NCBI RefSeq assembly: GCF_900155685.1
Contig: NZ_LT732548.1
Location: 3,034,887 to 3,098,886, forward strand
Length of the DNA: 64,000 nucleotides
Origin: Paenibacillus bouchesdurhonensis
GTDB taxonomy: Bacteria; Bacillota; Bacilli; Paenibacillales; Paenibacillaceae
Direction of reading: 5' to 3'
Position 1 is the stretch's first letter. The number at the start of each line of letters is the position of its first letter. A program made the translations under genes and the position numbers. The notes under the pieces are model-generated. The model worked only from the letters and a program-made list of their open reading frames with translations, ran no database searches and was not told the DNA's origin. Below, piece by piece: positions 1 through 10,755 of the stretch.

Positions 1-225
1 CATTTCTAAAAAAACCATTTTGCCAACACACTCCTCTTCCCTCTAAATTAACGGGTATATCACATGAATATAACCATTTACAGATTGTTTCTCATCTGAC
101 AAACAAATGAGAAACACCTCATATTTTTCGTCAGATAGTGTAAGTTTTTGCTCTTTACGTACTCCTTGATTTGTTGATCGATGTTTTGCATAACTTGGGC
201 CTAATAATCTCAAAATACCAATATA
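1..225. other. Intergenic region, no recognisable gene
   Basis: This is the region downstream of the surface-protein gene. On the minus strand an open stretch of about 50 codons ends in TAG near position 46 and contains no residues I recognise. It has no convincing ribosome site, so I do not call it a gene. A perfect 9-bp inverted repeat (87-115) lies inside it. Confidence 0.4.
87..115. repeat. Perfect 9-bp inverted repeat (hairpin)
   Basis: GTTTCTCAT and ATGAGAAAC are separated by 11 bases. No clear U-run follows on either strand, so it is not a textbook terminator. It may help end transcription of the surface-protein gene that stops at 226. Confidence 0.35.
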
Positions 226-3200
226 TTAATTTAATTCTGCCTGAAGCAAGCTGTAGATGATGGCTGCAGCCTCCGCTCTGGACGCAGTGCCTTTCGGAGC
301 GAATCTACCATTATCCATACCCTTGATTACTCCTGCAGCTTGCATCGCTGTGGCTGCTTCTCGGGCGTACAATGATATCTGATCGTGATCTTCAAAGACC
401 GTTACTGTATCCGATCCATTCAAGCTTAACCCTGCAGCCAAAGCTGCACGATATGCCAATACAGCCATCTCTTCTCTAGTAACGATATTATCCGCACCGA
501 AGGTTCCGTCTGACCGTCCGTTCACGATTCCGAGCCGGTATGCCGCAGCCACCTTATCTGCGTACCATGCCCCCTGTGGAACATCCTTGAACGATAGTAT
601 TGAGTCCGAATTAGAATTCGTTAATTCGAAGGTATTCAATAGCATGGTGAGGAACTCGGCCCGGGTCACTTGAGACGTTGAATGGAACGTTCCATCACCC
701 ACTCCGTTTACAATACCCCGTGCTGCTAACGCTTCAATCGCTTCTCTAGCCCAGCCGCCTGTGACATCGCTGAACTGAACATTTCGGAATGCGACCACGA
801 ATTTCTGCTTTTTCAGGGGTTTGAACACCATTTGTTCAGTGACAGGATTATAGATCGCGTTATTGACAATTTCAAGCTTACCTGAAGCATTTATCGTATA
901 AAGGATAATCTGACTGGCTCTTTCTCCATTTTGAAGTTTATATTTCAGAGCAACGTGCACATCTCCTATGGTGTCGAATTTGTCAATCTCCTTACCGTCC
1001 ACCACAATTCTAATTTCGTAGACTTCATCCGCGTTTAGGCTTCTCAGAGAATCAGCATTCTCCAAGTCCGCTAAGTTCGCTTTTCTCAATGAAATCATTG
1101 CTTTTTCGGCAGTTGAACCTCCATTTCTGAATATTAGATCTCTCGATACCGAAACATTGGCTTGCCCCAGATCAAGCTCAATTCGATTCAAATCCTCATT
1201 CACCTTGATTTCAGCCAGTGGTAGTGTAACATTCACTTGCTCCGCGGAATTCGATAAGAGCACCTCAATGCGAAGAACCCCGTCGGTCATTTCTGCAATG
1301 GCATCCTTCACGATCCCGGAATTCAATTCTAGCGTTGCAATTCCGCTTGCCCTTATCACAGGCCTGATAATTATTTTTCCGCTGTCAACCCATCCTGCTG
1401 TTTCCGAAGGCACAGGTGTTGGAGTAACTGTCGGAACCGATGCCGATGGGAACGACGGAGGTGCTGATGACCCACCTTCTATAGGATTCCCGGGCTCTGG
1501 CAAAGCTGCCTTCACCACCACGGTTGCTGATGCCGTAAAACCGCCGTCTTCCGAGGTCGCCGTAACGACTGCACTTCCTGCTGCCACAGCGGTTACATTA
1601 CCATTTTGATCGATGCTTGCAACTCCCGAATTGGCAGAAGACCACACAACATTCCGGTTAGATGCATGTTCAGGCAGTACCGTTGCCATTAACTGCTCCT
1701 GCTGACCCACGGACAGCTCCAATTTAGCAGCATTCAGTTTGATCCCTGTTGCTCTGCCTGGTACTGCGATATCCGCAATATTGTACATAAAAATTAGTCT
1801 TTCATTCGTTGTAATATCAGGAACATCCGTGATTTGCTCCAAACGCTTGGAACCTAATCGAAGAGTCAGAACCGCATTAGCTCCTGAACCAGAAGCTTGT
1901 TGATATACGATTCGATTGTCGTACTTGGGTGAAGCTAGAGCGAATGGGCCGACCCCGCTGGAGCGAAGAATAAACTTTTCATTTTCTCCGATCACAGCAG
2001 CATCTGCTTTAATCACATGATTACCATCAACCATTTCATCCTTCACCGACAAATAGGTATTTGTCTTGACCAGCTTGATTGCATAGGTACCGTCGCTATT
2101 AGCAGTCATTTGGAAAAATGGTGCTGCTTGCTTTATCACACTGGTCACTAGCTCACCGTTTTCATTGATATCATAATAAGAATTCAATGTCTCTGCGACT
2201 CTCTGTCCATCCACCATACTCCAATTTCTCTGATACAACGGCTCCCATCGGGTTCGCATCTGAAAATAGGACTCATTGGAGCGAAGCGGCTCACCATTGT
2301 AGAGCGTCAGTGTGCCGAAGTTAAGGTTATCAAAATGCACCATGCCTTGAGGACGGGCTGCCCGCGCTGCTCTCTCCGTCCATGGCAACTCAACGTGTCC
2401 CGTCTTGCGGTAAAGTGCCAGCGCCTGTTCGAATACGGGCCGCAATTCACCACGGTTAAGTCCGTTGGACTCTCTGTCAAAACCCGCCCCATAGTACCCT
2501 CTGGAAGGATCACCGAATACATTCGGCATCCCGACAAAAGGAACCTCCTCACCATAGAGTTCCTTCGAATACAAATTATATTTTGCTGTGTATTCAAAAG
2601 CTTTAGCCAATCTGTTATCGTACAAGGAATACAGATCCGAACCTTGATTGTAAGCGATGATGCAGATTTCAGCCATGTATCCGATGCCTAACATTGCATG
2701 AGCTTGATCGCGTCCGGTTTCCATGGTTTGTCCGGTGTCATTCACATATGCAAAGATCGACCCGTTCACATGAATATCTTGATATAATGCCATCGCACGA
2801 TCATAAATTTCCGTATTGTCACACAGAACACCTATTGACATCATAGTGACCAGAGCCGCTGTATCCCAGTTGCCATTGGCAAGCATTGGGGCTGCCGCAT
2901 CCTGGATGACAGGATAAACTACGTTTAACATCATATCTTGCAATGCTTGAAAGTCAGCATCACTGTATCCGCTATATCCGCCGTCATAATACTTTAAGAT
3001 TTCGGCAGCACTGGCATATTTGTACGCATTGATACCAGCGCCAAGGATTCGGTCTCTGCCATCAATAACCTTAAGTGTATGCGCCCAGGTGCTCAGGATC
3101 CCCGCTGCATTCTCCGCATACTTGTCTTCTCCCGTAATTACCCATTGCAAGGCATTGAAATAAGCAGCAGTGCCGCCTTATTCAAAATAACCGATATTTC

Positions 3201-5097
3201 CGGAATCCGAAGGTGCTCCTCCACGTCCCACATTTGTAAAGGCTGTGGTCATATAATTGAAGCTGGATAGGTGATAGGGAACACTGTTCTGCAATCTCTG
3301 GTAATCGGAATACCAAGGTTCTTCCTTGGCCTGAACATGATGCCTCATGCTATCCAGATCTTCTTGCGTATGCAGGATACCCGGATGACTGAAAATTCTG
3401 ACAGCGACCCCCGATTCTGTCTGAATGCCATGGCCACTGTAGGTAATAGTAAATCTGTGGCTGCCGATGCTCAAATCAGCTATTGTCGCCTTCATTCGTC
3501 CTTCCGTAAACTGAACCTCTGTACCAGCTCGATCGATACTGTAATTTTCAGGGTTGGTATCCCCATTTAGGGGACGCCAGTGCAGCAGCACATCATTTCC
3601 TGTTACCTTCTGGCTGACCTCCAACAAATCCGCACCAGTCACTTCTTCAAAATAAAACCGATATTCCGAATTTTCAAGGGCAATACCGGTCGATTGCATA
3701 GAATCCTCTGTCATCTTAACGTTGAAGCGGTCAAAACCCGAATCATCCCTCATCGTGGACAAATGGGAATAGATGCGATAATAATCAGACTGTGCATAAT
3801 GGTCGATATAAAATCGCTCGTTCCAGTTCGGGGTAACTGCAGATGCTTTAATTTCAAATACTCTGTCCGTACTGGTTCCGCTCGAAGCACCACTTATAAT
3901 ATTAAAGTACCTGTGCGTATTATTCAGGAATTCTTCTGCTGTATAGTAGTTTTGAATCGTTAGGTATTTTCCTGTATCCAGCGATTTTATGGAATAAATC
4001 GTCCTGGTAGCTCCTACTTCTTCTTCCGCTTTATCAACTGTGGCGAAGTAGTCCAGAACGTACAAAGCAAAGTTAGATCCGTCTTCCCTGCTAGCCGTAA
4101 GCGATAACGTTTCAGTAACAGGATCCACCTTCACATATCTGCCATCTGTATTTTTTATTTTCATAATTTTTGCCGCATGCTTACTATTATCAAAATAATT
4201 GCCCATGTTCGGGCCCGAAATTTGAACAGGCCTCTCGGCAGCTTCCAGTCTGTCCATAGCCGCTTGCAGAGACAGCATTGCTTGATCAACCTCCTGTTGC
4301 GTCACCGGGGATCGGATGGTTCCCTTCGCATGCCGGATTGCTTCCAGGAGCGCTGCCCAGCTGTCAATCTCATAATCCGATTCTGTTAATTGCTCCGCTG
4401 CGGCAACTAATGCTTTTAGAGCCTCTTTATCGGTTCCATCATTTACAACTGGTTCACCCAGCGTGACGGTCAGAGATGGACCGGGATGCCCCGAAGTATT
4501 CCTTGAAGAATACATCTCGCTGGCATTAACTGTGTTGTCATTCACACTAGCGGTTGTCAAATGAATACTTACCGTTTTTCTTCCGCTGCTTAATGCAGAT
4601 TGAAAGATGGATGACACATCCACAGAGAGATTCTCCTCCCCTGTAGACACTACATTCTTTGTCACAACCGGCGATCCCGCCATATCATAGGGGCGGTTAT
4701 TATAAGTGACATTTGTTACCGTCCATGGTTCTGTGGAATTTCTCAGCGTCGGCTCGCTCTCCGTGAATATCAGTTCATTGGGCGCATGACTCTTTCTGAA
4801 ATTCAAATTCATTTGCATCTCTTCAATAGCATAATATTGGGTATCTATCGAGGATAAATCGAATTGAAGATACACGTGGCGGTGCTTTCCGTATATCAGT
4901 TTATTTGCGTTCGAGTTAACCATCGTGGTGTTGTCTTGGGAATTGAAATTCGATACAAATGCATCTTGTGTTGCCGGGAAGGTGTCGGCCTCAGCTGCCG
5001 CAACTAGTGTTGTTCCCAGTAAAAAAGTGGTGAGGGGCGTGCCTAACAGGGAAACGCATAACAATAAAGACAAAGCCCGCCTAATTAATCTAAACAT
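226..5097 (-). pseudogene. SLH-anchored alginate-lyase-family surface protein, interrupted by one in-frame TAA
   Basis: One reading frame of about 1623 codons is broken by a single TAA at 3178-3180 (codon 640); both halves are in the same frame with no indel. The start is the ATG at 5097, preceded by an AGGAGGAG ribosome site; an upstream TTG lies inside that site. Domains in order, by eye: signal peptide (1-35), a DNRLRE/CBM96-like beta domain (about 36-215), a FIVAR-like helical segment (220-290), a beta-trefoil/fascin-like region (300-480), an Fn3-like segment, and an alginate-lyase-type alpha-toroid from about 565 to 920. The stop falls inside the toroid. Then come a second trefoil-like region, a BIG2 Ig-like domain, a Pro/Ser/Thr linker and three SLH repeats at the C terminus. 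Intact, it would be a secreted lyase bound to secondary wall polymer. As read, the product would be a secreted, unanchored N-terminal half. The exact substrate is not certain from the fold. A sequencing error at the TAA is possible. Confidence 0.8.
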
Positions 5098-5122
5098 ACT
5101 TCTCCTCCTCAAAAGAAATCGT

Positions 5123-5156
5123 TGAAAGCGCTATCATTAATCTCTTTTAAAGAATA
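5123..5156 (-). promoter_or_regulatory. cre box and -10 for the surface-lyase gene
   Basis: TGAAAGCGCTATCA (5123-5136) matches the catabolite-responsive element consensus TGWNANCGNTNWCA at every fixed position on both strands. It lies 26 bp upstream of the ATG. A TATTCT -10 candidate is at 5151-5156. The distance from cre centre to -10 equals that of the laminarinase and pectate-lyase genes. CcpA repression is inferred. Confidence 0.65.
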
Positions 5157-5301
5157 CCACTTTGTTTTTTGTCACAACATGCTCTTTTTTTAGAATGAAC
5201 TGAGGTTTTTTTAGGAAAAGCATAAAAAAACCGGCTTGCGGTCATAAAGTGCCCCCCTAGAATTCATCGGTTAAACCAAGGGGTGCTAAACCTTTAATCC
5301 A

Positions 5302-6045
<744 letters not shown>

Positions 6046-6049
6046 CGAC

Positions 6050-6514
6050 TTAATATTCTCCTTTAATTATGAAAAACGAGCCCCGAATGGTTCCAGCTAA
6101 TTTAGACTTCTGTCTAGCGAACTTAAACTTCCCTTCTAACTCCTTGGGGATTTCCATCCCCTCAGAAAGCTTAAAACCAACGGCTCGCTTCTTAGGTTCA
6201 TCAACCGTATACATGACGTTGAGCGCAAGACCATCCTCATAAAAGACGAAAGTCCATTTGATATTTTCCACTTGGAAACGCGACGTTTCTAATGGTTTGG
6301 CCGCAAACTCAATATCGCGTTCTTCTTTCAAAATTTGGTTCACATAATCAAGGATCTCCTGGCTTTCACTGGCAGGTACAACCGTAAATTCATGCTTATA
6401 TTTGTTCATAAAGTAACGGGCTTCATTCGCTCGTAAGCCAGCAAGCGCTTCTGCTACGGGTGAAGACTCTAAACCAAGCGTCGATACGTTTTTAAAGTCT
6501 ACGATATAGGACAT
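6050..6514 (-). CDS. Conserved-looking hypothetical protein, 154 aa
   Basis: I do not recognise the family. The ribosome site AGGAGAG sits 8 bp before the ATG at 6514; an ATG two codons upstream is too close to it. The protein is soluble, mixed in charge, with no signal peptide or membrane segment. Phe/Tyr/Trp residues cluster in the middle (IKWTFVFYEDGLALN) and the C terminus is Lys-rich. It lies 76 bp downstream of the GyrI-like gene on the same strand and is probably co-transcribed with it. Codon use looks ordinary for the window. Confidence 0.6.
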   Translation of the reverse strand: MSYIVDFKNVSTLGLESSPVAEALAGLRANEARYFMNKYKHEFTVVPASESQEILDYVNQILKEERDIEFAAKPLETSRFQVENIKWTFVFYEDGLALNVMYTVDEPKKRAVGFKLSEGMEIPKELEGKFKFARQKSKLAGTIRGSFFIIKGEY

Positions 6515-6589
6515 GTTCATCTCTCCTAAAAGTTTTGTGATTAGAACCTGCTTCGAGTAAAACTCGCAGCGGAAGCTTTACTGATCTCT

Positions 6590-7069
6590 TTATTTCCTTA
6601 CAACGGGAATCCACATTTCACCAAATACGGAGCCGTTTCGCTGCCCCATCTCAACCGTTGCATTTGGCCCGCCAACATAGGCAAAATTCTGTGCTTCCGG
6701 CAAGACTTGTCCAAAGGCAATACCAGTAAGCATATTACTCAACTCCCAAGATGTCTTCCCTTCCCCTTTTACAACCAGGTATTCCCCTTTAGGAAATTGA
6801 ATCACTCTGGTTGCTTCCGGTACTGATGCTTCTGTCATGACGCCAGCATAATGCATCATCTTGTTATTTACCGCTTCGTTTACGGCAAAAATGTAGTCAT
6901 TTGCGGCTATGGTTTTTAAAGTGTCAAGCCTTCCATCTTGTTTCACTGCCTCCCAAAAGTCTGCTTTTTCCTTATTTATGCCGGCATAGTCTGTGTAATC
7001 GCTCTGAAGCTCAATTCTGATACCTAAAACGATAAAGCTGTCTTTTTCCTCAAGGATATAATTTGCCAT
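6590..7069 (-). CDS. GyrI-like / AraC effector-binding-domain protein
   Basis: A stand-alone small-molecule-binding domain of the GyrI/SOUL-like superfamily, about 159 aa, without a DNA-binding domain. Visible signs are an N-terminal beta strand (YILEEKDSFIVLGIRIEL), the middle strand FPKGEYLVVKGEGKTSWELSNM and the C-terminal strand SVFGEMWIPVV. Such proteins bind hydrophobic cations, drugs or related ligands. The ATG at 7069 is chosen because an AAGGAAGG ribosome site sits 8 bp upstream; longer starts run through that site. It is divergent from a WYL-type regulator starting about 110 bp away, which suggests that regulator controls it. The ligand is unknown. Confidence 0.7.
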   Translation of the reverse strand: MANYILEEKDSFIVLGIRIELQSDYTDYAGINKEKADFWEAVKQDGRLDTLKTIAANDYIFAVNEAVNNKMMHYAGVMTEASVPEATRVIQFPKGEYLVVKGEGKTSWELSNMLTGIAFGQVLPEAQNFAYVGGPNATVEMGQRNGSVFGEMWIPVVRK

Positions 7070-7180
7070 ATTCAAAACCTTCCTTTTTTTAAAAATTATC
7101 AAATGGTTTTGTCTATTCACTTGATGGGTTTATAATAACCTTAAATCATGTCAAAAAATGATACTGTTTCGGGGGGCCCG

Positions 7181-8173
7181 ATGAAAAAAGTTGAACGGAT
7201 AAATATCATTATGCGGTATATCAACAACCGCGCTCACTTTACCATTTCTGAAATCATGCGGGAATTTAACATCTCTCGTTCGACAGCCATTAGAGATATC
7301 CGAGAAATCGAAGCGATGGGGATGCCGCTTGTCGCTGAAGTTGGAAGGGATGGGGGGTATTTTGTCATGAACAACTCTGTCCTGCCCACTGTCCGCTTTA
7401 CCGATAATGAAATTAAAGCTTTATTTATTGCCTTTATGGCCACAAGAAATCAACAGCTCCCTTATCTCAAAAGTCGTCAGTCTTTAGCTGAAAAATTACT
7501 GGGTTTCATCTCCGAAAACCAGCAAGATGACCTTGTTCTTTTAAATCAAATATTGCTTTTTGAAGGAACCAACCCCCATAATCCAGACCTGCTTGATCTG
7601 TCAGACCTGCCCCACCCCATGTTAGAAAAACTTATCCAAATCCTTCTGTTGGACAGCTATTTATTGGTTTCCATCAAAGAAGAGAACGCAATAAAATCTT
7701 GTCCCATTTATCTCCTGCATCTTTATCATGAAAAAAGTCTATGGCAAATTGAAGGCTTTGACTTAGAGGAAGAAAAGAGACGGATTATTCCTGTCGACAG
7801 TCTCACCAATGTAGAACCATACCCTGCGAAAAAAAGAGGAAGTAAGAAGAAGATTCTAGAAAGCCTAAGTAAGCAGGAAGAAGTCATCAACCTTGTCCTT
7901 GATCTTGGTCCAAAGGCGATTGCCCAGTTCAAAAAATACCATCCTTTAAAGATTTCGATCTCGTATACGAATCCGTATCAAACCACGGCCACCTTAAAGA
8001 CTTTTATCAATGTTCATCATTCAGAGGAATTAACCGAGATAACCAATTGGCTGCTTTTCCTGGGTGAAGATCTCAAGGTCAGGGAGATACCAGAAGAAGT
8101 CCTAGAAGGCTTACAAGAGAGATTAAGCTTATACGGCCATAAGCAGTGCCAGCTTTTTGATACATTTCCATAA
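7181..8173 (+). CDS. HTH / WYL-domain transcriptional regulator (YafY type)
   Basis: The N-terminal winged helix-turn-helix (about residues 1-65; ISEIMREFNISRSTAIRDIREIEAMGMPL) is followed by a long C-terminal sensing region with a WYL-like segment (ISIKEENAIKSCPIYLLHLYHEKSLWQIEGFDLEEEKRRIIPVDSL). Proteins of this kind are repressors or activators whose WYL domain binds a ligand or nucleic acid. The ATG at 7181 follows a G-rich ribosome site (GGGGGG) and begins MKKVERINIIMRYI, the usual family start. An ATG at 7148 lacks a ribosome site. It is divergent from the GyrI-like gene and is likely its local regulator. Confidence 0.78.
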   Translation: MKKVERINIIMRYINNRAHFTISEIMREFNISRSTAIRDIREIEAMGMPLVAEVGRDGGYFVMNNSVLPTVRFTDNEIKALFIAFMATRNQQLPYLKSRQSLAEKLLGFISENQQDDLVLLNQILLFEGTNPHNPDLLDLSDLPHPMLEKLIQILLLDSYLLVSIKEENAIKSCPIYLLHLYHEKSLWQIEGFDLEEEKRRIIPVDSLTNVEPYPAKKRGSKKKILESLSKQEEVINLVLDLGPKAIAQFKKYHPLKISISYTNPYQTTATLKTFINVHHSEELTEITNWLLFLGEDLKVREIPEEVLEGLQERLSLYGHKQCQLFDTFP

Positions 8174-8329
8174 GAAACCTTTAAGGGCCTTTGAGTTGAA
8201 CATTCCATTTTAATCAATCCTTTATGCGATCCTGGACTTTAGTCGAGGTTCGCTACCTGCCACGGTCTGTTCCGACTCAAGGAGATATTCGTTATAATAT
8301 TGCCAAGTCTTTTGGAGGAGCGATTGATC

Positions 8330-9070
8330 ATGAATTACGAACATAAAGTACAGAGGGAAGTTGCCAACTGGGAACAAAAAATGTTCAAACCGCCAGGATG
8401 GCTGGAGAAAACGTCAAAAACGATCGGCAATCGAATAAACCATTTCATTCCCCCGAAGGTGCACAGTATCATTACGACCACCATACGATCGATCGTGCGC
8501 ACGGCACTGTTCGGTGCAGAATATACACCTAGCCGTCCCGTGCAGCGTACTCTGGAACTGGAGTCTGCCGATCAAGAAGCGAATGAGTTGTTTGCCCTGT
8601 ACCAAAAAATCGCAGTTGCTGAAGGCGCCGGAACTGGAGCTGGCGGCATTATGCTTAGCATGGTAGACTTTCCAGCGTTAATTGCGATCAAGATGAAATA
8701 TTTGTTCGAGCTGGCGCATGTTTATGGCTATGACACCAAACACTTCTCCGAGCGAGTATTCATTCTCAAGGTATTTCAAATGACGTTTTCGGGGCCGGAA
8801 AATCGTGCCAGATTACTCTCCTCCATCAAGTATTGGCATATTGAAAAGGAACAGTGGTTCTCCGATGCTGAATACTCCCGGAATATGGACTGGGAGACAT
8901 TCCAGATCGAGTACCGAGACGCCATCGACTTCCGGAAAATGCTGCAAATGGTGCCTGGAATCGGTGCTTTCGCAGGCGCATGGGCGAATTACACGATCCT
9001 TGAGGAGCTGCGCGAATTTGCTATGAATGCTTACCGCCTGCGCAGATTGCACGATGATTTCGTGTTTTAG
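8330..9070 (+). CDS. EcsC family protein
   Basis: About 246 aa. The central region AEGAGTGAGGIMLSMVDFPALIAIKMKYLFELAHVYGYD is characteristic of the EcsC family. In Bacillus, EcsC is encoded with the EcsAB ABC transporter, though stand-alone copies like this are common and their role is unknown. The start is the ATG at 8330, with GGAGGAG 9 bp upstream; an earlier in-frame ATG overlaps this site. It is monocistronic and ends at a bidirectional terminator shared with the convergent FNR-type gene. The Gly/Ala-rich segment may associate with the membrane, but there is no clear transmembrane helix. Confidence 0.75.
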   Translation: MNYEHKVQREVANWEQKMFKPPGWLEKTSKTIGNRINHFIPPKVHSIITTTIRSIVRTALFGAEYTPSRPVQRTLELESADQEANELFALYQKIAVAEGAGTGAGGIMLSMVDFPALIAIKMKYLFELAHVYGYDTKHFSERVFILKVFQMTFSGPENRARLLSSIKYWHIEKEQWFSDAEYSRNMDWETFQIEYRDAIDFRKMLQMVPGIGAFAGAWANYTILEELREFAMNAYRLRRLHDDFVF

Positions 9071-9111
9071 GGTTAATCCTCTCTCTGACTCCCTTGCGTA
9101 ACGGCTTCTAA

Positions 9112-9156
9112 AAAAAATGCCTAATAGAATGGAATTCCATTCTATTAGGCATTTTT
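9112..9156. terminator. Bidirectional terminator (perfect 32-bp palindrome)
   Basis: Positions 9119-9150 form an exact palindrome (arms GCCTAATAGAATGG / CCATTCTATTAGGC around AATT), flanked by A7 on the left and T5 on the right. It lies between the convergent EcsC and FNR-type genes and can terminate both. Confidence 0.85.
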
Positions 9157-9865
9157 AATCAACATGAAGTAACAATTGATCCAAATCTGGGATTTTAATT
9201 TTCTTTTTGGGTAATTGCTTGATCAATCCATGTTGTTCAAGTGAAGTAAATTTACGGCTGATTGTTTCTGGTGTTGTACCAAGATACGAAGCTAAATCCT
9301 TTCTAGACATCGGTAAAGTAATCGTTGGACTATTGCCGCTCCCCTTTTCAACACACTCTGCTAAAAAGGAAATAAGACGGGATTCCACATTTTCAATCGC
9401 TACCTGAGTGGTTTGTTTTTCAGATTCTTTCAAACGCATGGTAACCTCTGACAGTATTCTTAAAGAAATCTGCGGATATGCCAACAAATATTTCTGTAAA
9501 TCCTCTTGTTTGATTAAACAAATTGACGTATTCTGCAGGGCTTCAGCATAATTCTCATGAACACTTCCGGGTTGGAAGATGGCCACCTCACCTGTGAAAT
9601 CTCCTGGATTTAAAATTCGAACGAGTTGTTCCTTTCCGGAGTCAGATAAACGGTAAATCCGAACCTTACCTGAATTGATAATATACAGGGTGTCATCCTC
9701 CTCACCTGCACGGAATAACAATTCACCTTTTTGTAAATGAAGTGTTTTGGCTGATTCTGCAATCATATCCATTTGACGATCTTCCAGATGGTTAAAAATC
9801 GGAACTAAACGAACGCATTCAGCATGTCCACGGTGGTGATGACAACCTTGACTTTGTTCCAACAT
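9155..9865 (-). CDS. Crp/Fnr-family regulator (FLP-like) with N-terminal Cys/His cluster
   Basis: 236 aa. A short N-terminal extension carries CHHHRGHAEC. A cyclic-nucleotide-binding-type beta-roll follows (about 25-145: KGELLFRAGEEDDTLYIINSGKVRIYRL), then a dimerisation helix and a Crp-type helix-turn-helix (about 175-225: MSRKDLASYLGTTPETISRKF). The CHHHRGHAEC segment, with two Cys and four His, may bind metal or an iron-sulfur cluster or act as a thiol switch. It does not match the four-cysteine pattern of E. coli FNR. The gene sits downstream of the metal-transport cluster. Two FNR-type boxes precede the ATPase gene and the HMA/ric pair, making this protein the obvious candidate to bind them. 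In Lactococcus, flp genes are likewise linked to a metal P-type ATPase gene. The start ATG follows GGGGGA. Confidence 0.85.
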   Translation of the reverse strand: MLEQSQGCHHHRGHAECVRLVPIFNHLEDRQMDMIAESAKTLHLQKGELLFRAGEEDDTLYIINSGKVRIYRLSDSGKEQLVRILNPGDFTGEVAIFQPGSVHENYAEALQNTSICLIKQEDLQKYLLAYPQISLRILSEVTMRLKESEKQTTQVAIENVESRLISFLAECVEKGSGNSPTITLPMSRKDLASYLGTTPETISRKFTSLEQHGLIKQLPKKKIKIPDLDQLLLHVD

Positions 9866-10028
9866 AATATCCCCCTTTTTATTTCTAGTACAGCTTGCTC
9901 TATTGTAAAAAAGGCTTTGCGCCCCTAGATAAAAAGATCTTTGCTATTTATTATATCAATCTATGAAAATGAATTCGAGAAGCCTCCACAGTATTCGTGT
10001 ATCAGTTACCAGTAGGTTCTTAAATAAA

Positions 10029-10063
10029 ATAGCCACTGAGAAATAATGTTTTCTCAATGGCTA
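10029..10063 (-). terminator. Rho-independent terminator after the ric-like gene
   Basis: On the minus strand a stem (ATAGCCAxxGAGAAA paired with TTTCTCxxTGGCTAT, with two internal mismatches) is followed by a T-rich run. It lies about 50 bp beyond the stop of the 10111-10416 gene. Confidence 0.65.
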
Positions 10064-10110
10064 TATATGGAGTTTTTTTCAATAGCCTTTTCCTGCCCCG
10101 TCCCATATCC

Positions 10111-10416
10111 TTAAGAGTGATACGCTTTGTCTGCTTCCGACAACATATTATATACGGCTGCATAAGTGTCGCATACATCTCCAGGAATGGTGTAATTGCC
10201 TGTAATTTTACGTAACTGAGCAAATTCGAGATCCAAGTTGGGTTTGTTAGTTCTTGCGTTTTTAACTTTATCGTTTATTGCTTCAAATAGACTACGTATT
10301 TCAAATGCTTCTGGGTGATTCTTACCATGGGCACGTGTGATAGCAGTAGTGAATAAATCTAATTTTTCAAAATAGTCCGTTGCAATATCGATAAATGTTC
10401 CTGTTTGTTCTAACAT
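10111..10416 (-). CDS. Ric-like small protein (putative iron-sulfur cluster repair family)
   Basis: 101 aa, soluble and helical. Sequence features include FIDIATDYFEKLDLFTTAITRAHGKNHPEAFEIRSLF and a C-terminal NYTIPGDVCDTYAAVYNML. It resembles small Firmicute proteins annotated as iron-sulfur cluster repair di-iron protein Ric. I base this on remembered sequence similarity, so the name is tentative. It has His and acidic residues that could bind iron but is too short to carry a full hemerythrin fold plus the ScdA N-terminal domain. It lies 39 bp downstream of the HMA gene on the same strand with its own AGGAGG site. It probably shares the FNR-box promoter upstream of that gene, which fits a role in redox or metal stress. 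Confidence 0.6.
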   Translation of the reverse strand: MLEQTGTFIDIATDYFEKLDLFTTAITRAHGKNHPEAFEIRSLFEAINDKVKNARTNKPNLDLEFAQLRKITGNYTIPGDVCDTYAAVYNMLSEADKAYHS

Positions 10417-10455
10417 GCTGCTTCCTTCCTCCTTGAATGAATTTTGTTTTGCATC

Positions 10456-10689
10456 TTAGGCAGATTTTACTTTTGATTTTATGACGGGATACCCCAAGTC
10501 CTCGATGGCTTTTTCGATATCGCCAATAGCTATCTTTTCTGAATGAAAATCTACTTTTACTTTACTTGCATTGAATAATACTTTTACGCTATCTGGATTG
10601 ATGCCGTTCAATCCTTTTACTGCATTCTCAATCTTTTGCATACATGATGGACAAGATAAGGTATCTAGTTGAATGCTAGCTTTTTGCAT
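10456..10689 (-). CDS. HMA-domain metallochaperone (CopZ-like)
   Basis: 77 aa, a single heavy-metal-associated domain with the ferredoxin-like fold. The metal site is CPSC at residues 14-17 (TLSCPSCMQKIENAV), which replaces the usual GMTCxxC. The cognate P-type ATPase just upstream lacks an N-terminal HMA domain, so this protein may supply that function in trans. The start ATG at 10689 has an AAGGAG site 9 bp upstream. The promoter has an extended FNR-type box. The metal is not certain: CopZ proteins carry Cu(I), but Zn/Cd/Fe versions exist. Confidence 0.85.
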   Translation of the reverse strand: MQKASIQLDTLSCPSCMQKIENAVKGLNGINPDSVKVLFNASKVKVDFHSEKIAIGDIEKAIEDLGYPVIKSKVKSA

Positions 10690-10755
10690 GATTTATTTCT
10701 CCTTTTTTTTTAATGTTGTGGCTTCGTTATTCCGCCTCTTCCTCTTCACAGTTCA

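Noticed and set aside
9119-9150. Perfect 32-bp palindrome as a possible mobile-element end
   Set aside because: It sits between convergent genes with A and T runs on both sides and has no transposase nearby; a terminator explains it.
10020-10223. 67-aa minus-strand ORF overlapping the ric-like gene
   Set aside because: It lies in another frame over the ric-like gene end and its terminator; no ribosome site.
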